Below the pieces are notes generated by a model. It was not told the DNA's origin. It was given only the letters and a program-made list of their open reading frames with translations, and searched no databases. Both the position numbers and the translations under genes were made by a program. 64,000 bases of DNA from Emydura subglobosa (taxonomy: Eukaryota > Chordata > Testudines > Chelidae). Shown piece after piece: positions 29,271-39,787 of the stretch. The stretch spans positions 75,738,095 through 75,802,094 of the forward strand of contig ML679956.1 of NCBI GenBank assembly GCA_007922225.1. The letters are read 5' to 3'. Each line of letters opens with the position of its first letter. The first letter of the stretch is position 1.

Positions 29271-29845
29271 GCGTGCCTTGTACCTCGCCGTGACATGCAC
29301 ACGCTGTGCGCCTCGTGGTGACACGGACACACCTCGTGGAGATACGCAGATGCCTCGGGGTGACGCGGCTGCACCGCTTCGTGACACGCACGAGCCTCAT
29401 CGTGGCGATGGCACGGGCCTTGTGGTGACACGGACACACCTCGTGGCGATGGCACAGGCCTTGTGGTGACACGGNNNNNNNNNNNNNNNNNNNNNNNNNN
29501 NNNNNNNNNNNNNNNNNNNNNNNNNNNNNNNNNNNNNNNNNNNNNNNNNNNNNNNNNNNNNNNNNNNNNNNNNNNNNNNNNNNNNNNNNNNNNNNNNNNN
29601 NNNNNNNNNNNNNNNNNNNNNNNNNNNNNNNNNNNNNNNNNNNNNNNNNNNNNNNNNNNNNNNNNNNNNNNNNNNNNNNNNNNNNNNNNNNNNNNCACAC
29701 CTCGTGGAGATACGCACGCGCCTCGGGGTGACACGGCTGCACCGCTTCGTGACGTGCACGGGCCTCGTCATGGTGATGGCACGGGCCTTGTGAAATGGGC
29801 ATGCTTCAGGTCCCCGGGGTGACATGCACAAGCCTTCTGGTGAAA
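29271..29845. repeat. GC-rich minisatellite, 21-bp monomer
   Basis: Monomers of mostly 21 bp begin CCTCGTGGTGACACGGACAC, with clear registers at 29311, 29332, 29353 and 29374. They continue with 20-23-bp variants to the gap and resume after it. The order of variants before the gap (GGAGATACGC, GGGGTGACGCGG, CTTCGTGACACG, then GGCGATGGCAC) repeats after the gap from 29696, so a higher-order unit of about five monomers is present. Because 21 is a multiple of 3, frames stay open on both strands. These are not genes. The array lies about 0.4 kb upstream of the predicted ARF1 start site. Confidence 0.88.
29475..29695. other. Assembly gap (221 N)
   Basis: All 221 bases are N. The gap lies inside the minisatellite, so the assembler probably failed on tandem copies and the true length is unknown. 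Confidence 0.99.
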
Positions 29846-29849
29846 GATA

Positions 29850-30495
29850 TTTTTTAACATAGTATTTTTATCTTGTTGGTTTTTTACATTGAAATCAATT
29901 AATAGTGTAATAGTTTTCCAACCTGGGCCATGGACATGGGAGTTGGCTTGGGGGCATGAGGAAGTAATGAGGCAGAGAGGATAGTAATGGGAAGGTGATG
30001 AAAACTGTATGATCTTGGATCCACCACACCTCATGCTGCAAACATCCTCTTGCTGCGTCATTAAAGTGGTGGCTGGCTTCTTGGAAGCCACCCACCTTGG
30101 CATTCCTGTAGTTTCCCTCAGTATAACTGGTGGTGGGAGCAGCTCACATATACAAAGCTATATTCTCAGGCAGCCCTGCCTGCTGGCCCGAACTCCTCTT
30201 CTTAGGTCTATTCCCTAGACACCCAAAGCCACAAGAGCAGATGCATCTAGGACCTTGTAGCCACCAATGTATCAAGAAAAAAAGAAAATTAACAAATGAA
30301 AAACAAAATATCCGCCACAACAACACAGGATTAAAACAAAAAAGAATGGAAAGGATAGAAAAGAAATAGAAATAACAGATAGAAAAAAAGAGAGTGACTG
30401 TACTGAGACATGGTTAGAGGGGACCTTGGGTGAAAAAGGAATTCTCCTCCAATCCCTCAGAGGAAAGATAGGGAACCACTACTGTAAATGACCAC
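29850..30495. other. Intergenic DNA upstream of ARF1
   Basis: No gene was recognised. The part from about 30270 to 30400 is strongly A-rich (many AAAGAAA words). Confidence 0.4.
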
Positions 30496-30499
30496 CTAG

Positions 30500-30620
30500 T
30501 CATTATTATTTTATTTATAGTAGCATCCACAGATAACTAGCACTTTCCAGTCATTGAAGGAGGGACAATTCCTGTCCTGGGGAGCTCACAATGTAAAGAC
30601 ACATATAGACAGAGGTTGGG
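30500..30620 (-). repeat. MIR-like SINE tail
   Basis: The stretch contains ACAATTCCTGTCCTGGGGAG and CTCACAATGTAAAGACACAT, the reversed tail seen at 4735 and 34785, here more diverged. Confidence 0.5.
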
Positions 30621-31719
30621 GAAAAGAGAACAACAAATGATTTTTTAAAAATACAGATCAACTAGATCCACTAAAGGCAGCATGGCAGAAATGGGTCTTG
30701 TAGAGAGACTTAAAGATCAGAATAACAAAGCAACTGTTGCCATGAACAGATTGTTTCACAATTCACATATCCAGGGATGAGAGAGGTAGTGTGAAAACTA
30801 CTGGGTTTGCAGCTGTCTGTCTCTATGTGTTACAGAGTATTTGTATAAACATTGTACTCATCTTGGGCATGGACATTCCAGAATTATTCTTTGAGGGGAG
30901 AACTGTCTGTCATCTATCAGATGGCTTTGCGTTTGGAGAAACAGTATTTAAGCATATCTCATATTACCAGTAAGGCTGAAAATTTAAATGTGATTTCAAT
31001 TGAAAAAATTCACCTTTATTAGGCTAAGAGCCCCAAGTTTCTGGAATCAGAACAGAAGTTAAAAGTTAGTGAATCAAATTTAGGTTTGGCATAAGTGGGA
31101 ATAATTCCTATTGATATCATGTTTCAATTTTGACTCTCTGTGCTGATTTGAAACTAAAATGCCAAGTGAAACTTACGAGGTCAGCCAACCCCCTGAGAAA
31201 TGGAACTGAAGATTTGTACAGCTTTAGCATTGATATGGTATCCCCACTTATCGCTTCCTGATGTCATAAAGAACTTTTGCTTGGTGACACCCAGAACTGC
31301 TTACCTACAGTTTGTTCTGCTCAGTTTAATTTAAGCAATTCAGGGGAGCACTTTATTACAGTAGGCAAAGAATGTCAGGGGAGACCTTATACATATATAT
31401 AGTGAGATGCCATTCAAACAGTGCTGTTTATTTATGCTGTACAGAAATTCCCCTTTATTTTTTTATTGTGGTGGCGTAAACTCATGTAGGTGACACCTGC
31501 TGGTGGCAGCTTGCACTAAGATGCTGCCTGCACTTCTGTCAGGTTTGGAATGCTTCAGGGCAGAGAAAAATAAGAAAGGAGGAGGAAATTTCTTAGTTAG
31601 GCAGCTGTTTACCATTTCTGTGCCTTATTCTGTGCCTTTACCCTTATTGACTTAGCCATATAATAAAAATAGTCCAGAAGCAGCATTGCCCTTATTAGTA
31701 GCAGTATTACAGTGACGTC
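30621..31719. other. Intergenic DNA, nothing recognised
   Basis: About 1.1 kb with no recognisable gene, repeat or strong promoter-like composition. Confidence 0.4.
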
Positions 31720-31975
31720 TTTTATCAGGGTGCCATGTGCTAAGCACTGGACACAAACACACAGCAAGAAACAATCCCTGTACCAGAGGGCTCACAGTCT
31801 AAATAGGTAACGTAAACATAAGGAGGGAAGTGAAATAGGGGCCCAGAGTGACTTCCCAAGGTGAAATGACTTGCCTGAGGTCACACAGCAGGTCAGATAC
31901 AGAGCTGGGAATAGCACCCAGCTGTCCAGACTCTCATCCAGTGCCCAATCCACTGGACCTTACTGCTTCCCATCA
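31720..31975 (-). repeat. MIR-like SINE, nearly full length, reverse
   Basis: The order is tail (GTGCTAAGCACTGGACACAA, CAGAGGGCTCACAGTCTAAA), then core (TGACTTGCCTGAGGTCACAC), then the tRNA-like end (CAATCCACTGGACCTTACTG). This is among the most complete SINE copies in the window. Confidence 0.8.
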
Positions 31976-32789
31976 GTGCAAACTTCCCCTTCATCCTCAG
32001 CAATGAGCCTAATACCTACTCTGGAGGCACTATTTGTATTAGTGAAAAAATCTTCAGTATTGAGGTTGCTAACAAGGGGTCCAATTACTGATAACTGTGG
32101 TAGGTTTTGTAAAGAGGATATTCTACCACTGAACTGGACTGCAATCCACAAATTCACCTCACACAGGCTTGGGCTAACCTAGAATGTGTAAACTAAGTGT
32201 AAACTAACACATGCTGTCCTCTAGAATTTTCAGGCATCCTGAAAAAATGGCTCAGAGATGTGAATTCCTTTCACCCTGGCGACATTAACTCTGAAACCTA
32301 AAGATGGTGGTGTACATGAAAATGTTAACTATTTTACTTCTGACCATTTTAGCAGAAGCATCCAACTAACGTATTTATCCCATAATCCCAAATTACTTCC
32401 CACACCTTCTCAGGTATTAAAATCCCACAACTATCCAGTATCCAGTCTGCAAAACCTCCCAGTTTCCCCACTGACAGTTTCCATGCAGCAGTTGTGCATT
32501 ATCAGTGCCAAACTCCGTGGGACATTAAAAACTGAAAACCTGAGGCAGCCTACAAATAAATAGCATGTAAACTAAATAATACATAGGCTGTTATACATGT
32601 TTATAATTAATGAATTAATTATCCCCCATTTTAATTTAAGTGAAGTTGTTGCAGAACTGCCAAACTTCTGCTAAGAGTGTGTCGGAATCTAGGGATGTGA
32701 CTGTAGAATTTTGGTCTAGCTCATTTCAAAGCGTGCAGAGCCTTGTTTTATAGCACAAGTATAATCCTTTATAGTCATTAACTAATGAA
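31976..32789. other. Intergenic DNA, nothing recognised
   Basis: No gene or repeat recognised. Confidence 0.4.
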
Positions 32790-32955
32790 TTCTCCCCATG
32801 GTCCTGTAAATGTATAGGTAAATATTATTATCCCCATTTAACAGAGGGGCAACAGAGTAGAGCAAGTCAGAATCAGAGCTGGGATTAGAAAGCAAGGGTT
32901 CCTAGCACCCAGCCCTGTGCTCAGTCCACCAGACTACACTGCTTCTCAATACCCC
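32790..32955 (-). repeat. MIR-like SINE, reverse orientation
   Basis: TATTATCCCCATTTAACAGA, then AATCAGAGCTGGGATTAGAA and CAGTCCACCAGACTACACTG follow the MIR order in reverse. It is diverged and non-coding. Confidence 0.75.
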
Positions 32956-34780
32956 AGAAGAAACCAACATCATTTAATCTGTCAGGTTTTGCACAGGTAA
33001 AGCCTACACAGAGCTGGCCTCCTGTCAGTCTGAGTCACTGATGATTAGTGGTATGATGCAAGTTGAAAGTTTTGCTTGGTGACTAATGAGATCTATGCAA
33101 AGAGACAGCCCTTTTTCCTGTGGGTGGGACAGTGGGACAGAATGATACATTTGATTTAATTTCTGTTAAGTTTCAGGATTTGAGTCACATCAAATTAAAA
33201 TGAATTCCTCCAGGGGCAGTTTTGTGTGGCCCTTAAGCAAATATATAATGCCAGTGCAACAGAATCTATTGTGATTTCTGCAAACCTTTCCACACAGTAC
33301 ATTCCCTTTGGTATTGCTTTCCCTTGGGGAGATTCATGTGACATCTTCCTGCTCAATAGCACTCTTTTGCATATGACTTATGAAAAAAGTCACTCCCACA
33401 AGCGACTATTTTCCAGGGTTTCAAAAATTATTTAGGATAATAGTGATTGCTTGAGGAACTCTTCTCGCTTTAGACCAATAACATGGGAAAAAATCTCAGG
33501 CTAGATTCTCTATTCCTCCTTGACCGCTAAAGGGATTCTGGCGATGCATACGGGCTGGGAAATACCTGGACCTTCCTAGCAGGGAATTGCGCTGGCTTGG
33601 GGGAGTCTGCAGCCATTGTATAACCACTGTAGCCAGCTCTTATGTCTCTTCAGGCAGCTCTGGGGTAGGAGGTGTCTTGGGACATGGTCACTGCACTATA
33701 CACTTTGGCTATGCTCTGCTGGCAGGCAACCACTTGAAGGCCATAGCCAATGAGGGTACTTTATGGCAGTTTCCAGGAACTAGCCCCAGAATCATGAAGC
33801 TGGAACCTGCTCCTCTGCAAACCCCCCCTCCTCCCTCCAGCTCTGCTGTGTGTAAAAGAAACTGCAGCAGAGAATCTGGACTCTTGTTTTTTTATAGTGT
33901 AATGTAGTACAAGTAAAAATGCTGGCTTGACAGATCTATGAGTGAAGTCCTTTATCTGCAGAACAGGTGCTGTATGGTGACCAGCGCCACGCTGCCCCAT
34001 TGACGTAACTGGATTGGACAACTCCGAGGACTGAGACGGTTAGTTTGGTTTTCATGCCCTTTCAGTTTTTGGCCTCTGCGCTGAGATTGATGGCAGAGAT
34101 GCCAATTAGTGCCCATGTTTTGGAAACCTGTCTATTAGGACCTATACCCATCCCATTCCCTTCATAGGACATTGAACATCCATCACTTGATAACAAGTTT
34201 TAATCACTAACAATCTGGCCTGCATTTGAACCAGAATTCTGGAACGAAAAGGGGTGCATCTATGCAATTAGCATTCGCCAGAGCCATCCAGTACTTTACT
34301 GCAAGTTTAACATTATGAGGTTAATTATATCAGTGCACCACAATGCCAGATTGAGCAGGTATGCTGGAGGAGCAGGCAAGTTTTCTCTGAGAAGGAACCA
34401 CTCCATATTATTTCAAAATATAATCTCTGGGGAATTTGTATTTATGGGATTGATGTCTGAGCCCATATGTTTATCGTCTGACTTCTGAGTTGAGAAGCAA
34501 TACAGTCTAATAAAATACTTGTCTACAAATGCTTAATTCCTTCTGTTGTTAACAGTAGAGATTCCTTTGTCCAATACTGCATATTCTTGCTATTGACAGT
34601 GTTTCTCACATGAGTTTTCTTTTATGTTTGTTCAATATCACTTCTAAAATGACTTAAAATGTAAACACTTGCATTTCAGTGGTGGTGAAGTTATTCCTGA
34701 AGAACTGTCAGCCTCAGGCCTGATACTAGCTTGTATGACACTGTGTCATTGCAAAAACTGCATTTTAATTATTTGCATTA
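32956..34780. other. Intergenic DNA, nothing recognised
   Basis: About 1.8 kb. A 106-codon open frame at 33587-33907 on the plus strand has no recognisable motif or splice context and is not called. Confidence 0.4.
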
Positions 34781-34784
34781 CCAT

Positions 34785-34895
34785 AGCACCTAGAAGCCTT
34801 TGTCATGGACCAGAACCCCACTGTGCTAAGCATGGTACAAACACAGAACAAAAAGACAGTCCCTGGCCCAGAGAATGTGCAGGCTAAGTCAGCAT
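34785..34895 (-). repeat. MIR-like SINE tail
   Basis: GGACCAGAACCCCACTGTGC, TACAAACACAGAACAAAAAG and ACAGTCCCTGGCCCAGAGAA form the reversed tail. It is well preserved compared with the other copies. Confidence 0.75.
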
Positions 34896-35574
34896 GCAGC
34901 ATTGTGCGCAATGCACTCATCTGTAGAGCACTCTGGCTAAGACCCAGTGCAGTATCTCTGATATGTACTCATTCTGTGGGAACTATATCTGCCCTGATAG
35001 ATAGATGGATTCTATGAATTAGCGGATCTTTTCCAACGTAAACTTTGATCCTATCTAAGGTATCAGAGGGGGACTTTCAAGAGCACAAATGAAAGCGAGG
35101 TGCTCAAGTCCCATTGAAGGTCTAGGGGAGCTGGATGCATTTGAAAATCTCCTCCTAAAAGAATATACATCAGGTTTTGCATGTTGTACTCATACCACAT
35201 ATATAATTTTCTAATAATTATAATTTACTAACTGCACAAGGTGGAGGAGGGCAATGGAGAATAAGGCCCAGTGTCCTTTCTGCTGAAGGCAATCATATCC
35301 AACCATTCTTTATAATCCCAATCTGTTTTTGTGCCTGGGCTGTTTCTGTTAGCTCTGTCCATCTAAAATTTTAGTAGTGTTGGGTCATTTTTGTGTTTTT
35401 TCATTTGAGCTTGTTAAATTTTGTTTCAGAAATGGATTGGGTCACCTTTACTTCAAATTCTAGGCGTCAGTGATATGAAAGGTGGTATTGCTGTCCTGTA
35501 GCAGGGGGTTGTTGTCTGTGACTTTAACTAATACCAAAATAATGAATTTCATTACTGCCTGAATTTGGACATGA
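34896..35574. other. Intergenic DNA; possible CR1 tail trace near 35000
   Basis: The words GATAGATAGATGGATTCTATG near 35000 resemble a degraded CR1 end. Nothing else was recognised. Confidence 0.35.
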
Positions 35575-35665
35575 AGGCCCCAGTTCATCAAGGTACCACA
35601 TGGGGCTACTCACCTGCTTAAAGTTAGGCACGTTCTTAAGTACCTTGCTGAAGGAAGGCCTGGAG
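35575..35665. repeat. Short MITE-like palindrome fragment
   Basis: GGGGCTACTCACCTGCTTAA then AGTTAGGCACGTTCTTAAGT gives an imperfect GCACGT-centred inverted structure that I associate with a dispersed sauropsid repeat. It is non-coding and its boundaries are approximate. Confidence 0.45.
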
Positions 35666-36411
35666 GAAGACAATAAACGTGGTATTGAATCCTGAGTTTC
35701 ATCTTCCTGTTAATAAAAGGAAAGGAAGGAAAAAAATATTACCCAACAACGTTAGAGAAGGGCGGGGGCAGTGAGTAAAACACTGAGAAGATTTAGATAT
35801 TTTTGCAGGTGAAAGAAATAGAATTAACCTCACATGAGAAAAAGTCTCTGCTCAATTGCACCAGTGCAAATCAGCAATAACTTCACTGACTTGAAAGACC
35901 CACTCAGCTTGAAGGGCTGGATTTTCTCCTGCACTGTGATAAGCTTTGTGTGGTGTGTGTGTGTTACGGTTCCCTGACTGATTCACAAGTTGCCTTGTCC
36001 ATGAATGTAAGGATGCTCTAATTTATATCAGATGACGGTAGTCCTTACTGATGGATCCGTGGGCAGGGCCCCCACATAGGGGGAGGGGGGGGGGGCGGGA
36101 AGGCTACACTTTACCAGGGCCCGGATGCCCTGGGGCGCCCGGCCCAGGCAGCAACCCTCATTGTGTGTGTGGGAGGGGGCCTGTACTGGTACAAGTTTGT
36201 ACTGGGCCCGAAAAAATTATGCTTGGGCCCTGTCCATGGGCATCAGAGGACATACACCATGTACACATTGGTATCTGAGTTAATTTCCTGGGGTCAACAT
36301 ATTTTAAAGTTGATCTGAAGGGTTTATTATGGTTTTTGGCTGTTATTAACACACTGGTAGAAGAGTCTCTAACTACACCTGCTGTGTAAGTGCTTTTATT
36401 TTGGACTAGAA
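35666..36411. other. Intergenic DNA with a G-rich tract
   Basis: No gene. A run dominated by G lies at about 36079-36096 and a GT run near 35950. The G-tract region 36050-36240 is much more GC-rich than its flanks and may be an unrecognised repeat. Confidence 0.4.
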
Positions 36412-36714
36412 CAGTGATACTCAGTGGTTCAGGAGCCAAATTAGCAAACAATATTACCCAAGACAAGAGCCACATGAGTGTGAATTCATTGTTTCATTCA
36501 CACACTCTCTCTCTCTCTAATTCTCACAGCAAAATGACTGACCAAATATTCTGCAATTGGTTAATAACATGGTAAAAGCATCCTGATTGGTTAATAACTT
36601 AGATTGGTTAATAATTAAATCACACAGCGTTTTAATATCATGTGCTGCAAAGAGTCACAGGAGACACATTATAGAGCCACTTGCAGCTCGTGAGCATCAG
36701 TCTGAATATCACTG
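36412..36714. mobile_element. 303-bp non-autonomous hAT-type element
   Basis: The ends are CAGTGATACTCAG and CTGAATATCACTG, inverted repeats differing at one of 13 positions. The body contains a CT microsatellite (36502-36517) and three copies of ATTGGTTAATAA. No clean 8-bp target duplication was found, so it is old or its flanks have changed. No transposase frame. Confidence 0.7.
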
Positions 36715-37344
36715 TAATGCTGTCCTTATATTAAGTAATATCTCACTCCACAAGTTCTCTTATTGAAATCAGTGATACCACTGATCCAATATGGCAGTTC
36801 CTACATTATATTTATTATTTGAATTGAACTAATCTTTAACATTTTGGAGGGAGCCACCAGGTGGTGCTGTTTCATATCATCTTCCACTATTTTTTATAGA
36901 GCAAGTATATTGTCGTTAGTTTTTGATGCATGATTATTATTTTTTTTTTTTGGGGGGGGGGGGGGCGGGGAGCTGTTGCAAACAGCAGCAGAGATTGCCT
37001 TAATTTCTTTAACTAGAGTCTATTCTTAAGGTGGAGTTGCTTCCTGGAAACCAGACACTGGTGTCTGGGCTGAGATTTCTGAAAGAGGTGTTTGCCTGCA
37101 TGCCATTTACGACCACTTCTGTTCCAGAACTAATGCATACAGTGTAAATGAAACAAGTTACATCAAGAAAAATATCTCAGCTCCATGTCACTGATTTCTG
37201 TTCCAGTGGGAAACTGGCCACTTGCAGCACCCCTCAGTAGATCCGTTAGTTGCAGGAAGATGACCCTCAGTAGAACTCTGGAAAATCCTCAAGTGCCCTT
37301 TAGTATTTGTAGAAAACCGTTAAGAGCCAAGTAGGGTTTTGCTT
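36715..37344. other. Intergenic DNA with adjacent T and G homopolymers
   Basis: About 12 T residues (36940-36951) run directly into about 14 G residues (36952-36965). No gene was recognised. Confidence 0.5.
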
Positions 37345-37445
37345 TGCTCTTACTCAGACAAACTGCCAGTGATGTCAGTGAGAATTTTTCTTGCCTACTG
37401 AAGTCAATAGCTGTTTCTTTGAGTAAACACTGATTAAGGATCTCA
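37345..37445. repeat. Short palindromic repeat
   Basis: CTCTTACTCAGACAAACTGC is mirrored by TGTTTCTTTGAGTAAACACT around a CTACTGAAGTCAATAG centre. Related pieces lie at 41445 and 43235. Confidence 0.5.
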
Positions 37446-38075
37446 GCATTTGGCCTTAACATTATCTACAGCGATGTACTTCGTGTGTAGAAAAACTCAT
37501 CATGTAACTGGGTTCCAAATTTTATTGGCAAGAGCAGCTCACAGCCCTACTAGCTGAGACTGCAGTTCAGTGCAAATTAAATATAGAGGTGCTAATGCTG
37601 GCTCCAATTAACACTGATAGGATTCAGGAATTAACACTGATAGCAGAAACCGGTTTCTGTGAAACATCTGTGGTATATGTACAATCGCCATAATATTTTA
37701 AAAAAATCCAAACGTCCCAGTTAAATGCATGCAGTTTTAAACATTATGAGCCAAACTCATCCCTCCTATAGCTCCACCGAAGACCATAGTGGATAGATGG
37801 CTGTACAATTTACAGCAGCCCTGAGGCTGCTCTGAGCTATGCTGTGGGCTGAGTAACCCTCTTGGGCCCAGATTTAGTGAAGTGCAAAGATGTCTTAAGG
37901 ATTCCTTTGCATCCTGTCCATTTCTGCGTCAAGTGAAGGAATTGAGCAGTACGAAATCTGAGCTTGAGCATTTTACGGCTCAGTGCTGTGAATAGTCTCT
38001 GCAAACACCTTTTTCTAAGCATACGGTTTTCTGTTAGGAGTAATCTCATTGAAGGGTACTTCACCATAGTGGTAG
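37446..38075. other. Intergenic DNA, nothing recognised
   Basis: No gene or repeat recognised. Confidence 0.4.
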
Positions 38076-38083
38076 CTAATCAG

Positions 38084-38490
38084 CAGAGCTGGTTGAAAAT
38101 GTTCCAGTGGAAAGATCTTCCATCAGAAAATGCCGTTTTGTGTAAATCAAAGCTTCTTGCAGAAACACGTCAATTTCAACAATATTTTGTTTAAGAAAAA
38201 AAAAGAAAAAACCCACTTTTTGATAAGATTGAAACATTCAGTTTTGACATTTTCCAAACGGAATGTTTTGATATTTTGTTTTGAAACAAATTTTCTTTTA
38301 GAAATTTATTTTACTTTATATTAATGTTGAAATTGAAACAAAAATGTTAGGAATGACTTGAAACAACCTTTTAAAAAAATCATTTTGTGGGAAGTTTCAG
38401 AATTCTTTGTTTTTATTCCAGTTTGAACAAAATTTTTAAAAAACATGGAATTTCCCATGCAATGGAAATTCCTGTTCCTGCACAGCTCTA
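38084..38490. mobile_element. 407-bp hAT-type MITE with perfect 8-bp target duplication
   Basis: The left end reads CAGAGCTGGTTGAAAA and the right end GCACAGCTCTA, giving short inverted termini of the hAT type. An exact CTAATCAG lies directly outside each end (38076-38083 and 38491-38498). The body is very AT-rich with many GAAA, TTTTG and AAATTTT words. It has no transposase. Confidence 0.8.
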
Positions 38491-38498
38491 CTAATCAG

Positions 38499-38994
38499 AA
38501 TTGCCAACACTGTTCCAAGGAAAACTACTTTCAGGTTCTCTAAGGATGGAAGTCACAAACACAGCAAATACTCCCAGTAGTAAGGATTACTTACAGTAGT
38601 AAGCATTTGTAGCATCAGACACTTAGAAATGAATTAATAGTTACTGTCCTCTAGTGCTGTGATCCTTAAAATCCCCTGGCACCTTTTTTTTTTAAGAGTA
38701 GAGGCATTAACTCTTGTGTCCTGGTTACTTTCTAACTTAAGTAATTCCTTGCTGCCTTCCTGAAAATAAACTAGATCACCCGCTTAGCTGAGGTTCATTT
38801 TGAATTTCAGATGAAGATTTAAAGATGAATCTTATTTCAACCAAACTTGTTCATCTATTGTGCATAAACAGAAATTTGTTGCCAGTTTCCCATTAGTAAA
38901 TGTATATTTTATGGTGCAACTTTTGTATGAGGATTTCAAATTACATTGTAGATGCTAATTAATTAAACCTCAGAACACTTCTAAAATGAATCAT
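38499..38994. other. Intergenic DNA, nothing recognised
   Basis: AT-rich, with no gene or repeat recognised. Confidence 0.4.
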
Positions 38995-39130
38995 AGGTTA
39001 TGGTTATAATACCAATGTTACAGATCTGTAAGCTAAGACACAGAGATGTTCAGTGAGTTGGCCGCAGTCAGATAGGAAGTCAGTGGCAAATTCTGGAATG
39101 GAAGCCAAGGCTTTTCTCTGACAATTAGAC
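38995..39130 (-). repeat. MIR-like SINE, reverse orientation
   Basis: ATGTTACAGATCTGTAAGCT, then GACACAGAGATGTTCAGTGA and GCAGTCAGATAGGAAGTCAG follow the reverse MIR core. It is diverged. Confidence 0.65.
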
Positions 39131-39572
39131 GCTCACTTGTTGGTCCCCTTTTTGACTTGTCTGTGAAGTATATGTTGCAACTGTGCAGTGAAAAGGCATA
39201 AAGATGTATATCCTTGCTACATCATACTACTCATCCTCCATACCTGTGGGATACTGACAGGGCCATCTTGAGTTGTCTCTGCAGAAGTGATGTACTGAAA
39301 GTGTAATAAGAGCACTTTAAATATTCTTCTTGTAGGGTTTATCTTTAATTCTATGAGTTCCCGTGTCATTGGGATATGGGGGGAAATCAAGAATGGGACA
39401 AAGTGCAGGGAAGAATAGCCTCCCACGAAGAAGGAGACATTACTAAGGTAGAAATGACATCTGATTTACAAAATTCCTTTCTCAGTTGCACCTTTGATTA
39501 TATAAAACTGAACTAATGTTAAAGCAGCTGACGGCATTAAATGGAAGTTCATGAAAGCATCTCTAGGTATAA

Positions 39573-39787
39573 CTCTTCTGATAATTTCAGAGGGGTAGCT
39601 ATGTTAGTCTGCTTTTAGCAAAACAGCGAGAGTTCTGTGGCACCTTAAAGACTAACAAATTTATTTGGGCATAAGCTTTTGTGTGCAGAAACGGATCCGA
39701 TGAAGTGGGTTTCTGCCCACAAAAGCTTATGCCCAAATAAATTTGTTAATCTTTAAGGTGTCACAGAACTCTTGCTCTTCTGATAAT
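39573..39787. mobile_element. Palindromic retroelement (putative Penelope-like) with 13-bp target duplication
   Basis: CTCTTCTGATAAT occurs exactly at 39573-39585 and 39775-39787, bracketing the element. Inside, 64-bp arms at 39629-39692 and 39709-39772 are reverse complements with only 3 mismatches and no gaps, around a 16-base spacer. A unique left part (39586-39628) holds GGGTAGCTATGTTAGTCTG. The spacer and right arm contain CCGATGA, a GTGGG/CCCAC stem and AAAAGC, which is close to a hammerhead ribozyme core (CTGATGA, stem II, GAAA). Penelope-like elements are reported to carry such motifs. The family assignment is an inference; there is no coding sequence. Confidence 0.75.

Noticed and set aside
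28317..29321. A 334-codon plus-strand open frame in the CpG island, with another of 254 codons overlapping
   Set aside because: These are products of high GC and few stop codons. The translations are low-complexity Gly/Pro/Arg/Ala with no domain. The ATG of the YY1 element opens one of them by coincidence.
28847..29831. Long repetitive open frames on both strands through the minisatellite and gap
   Set aside because: The 21-bp monomer keeps all frames in phase and the Ns are read through, so openness carries no coding information.
30270..30400. A-rich stretch considered as a retroposed poly(A) tail
   Set aside because: It is a diffuse mix of A with other bases and no retroposed body could be identified next to it.
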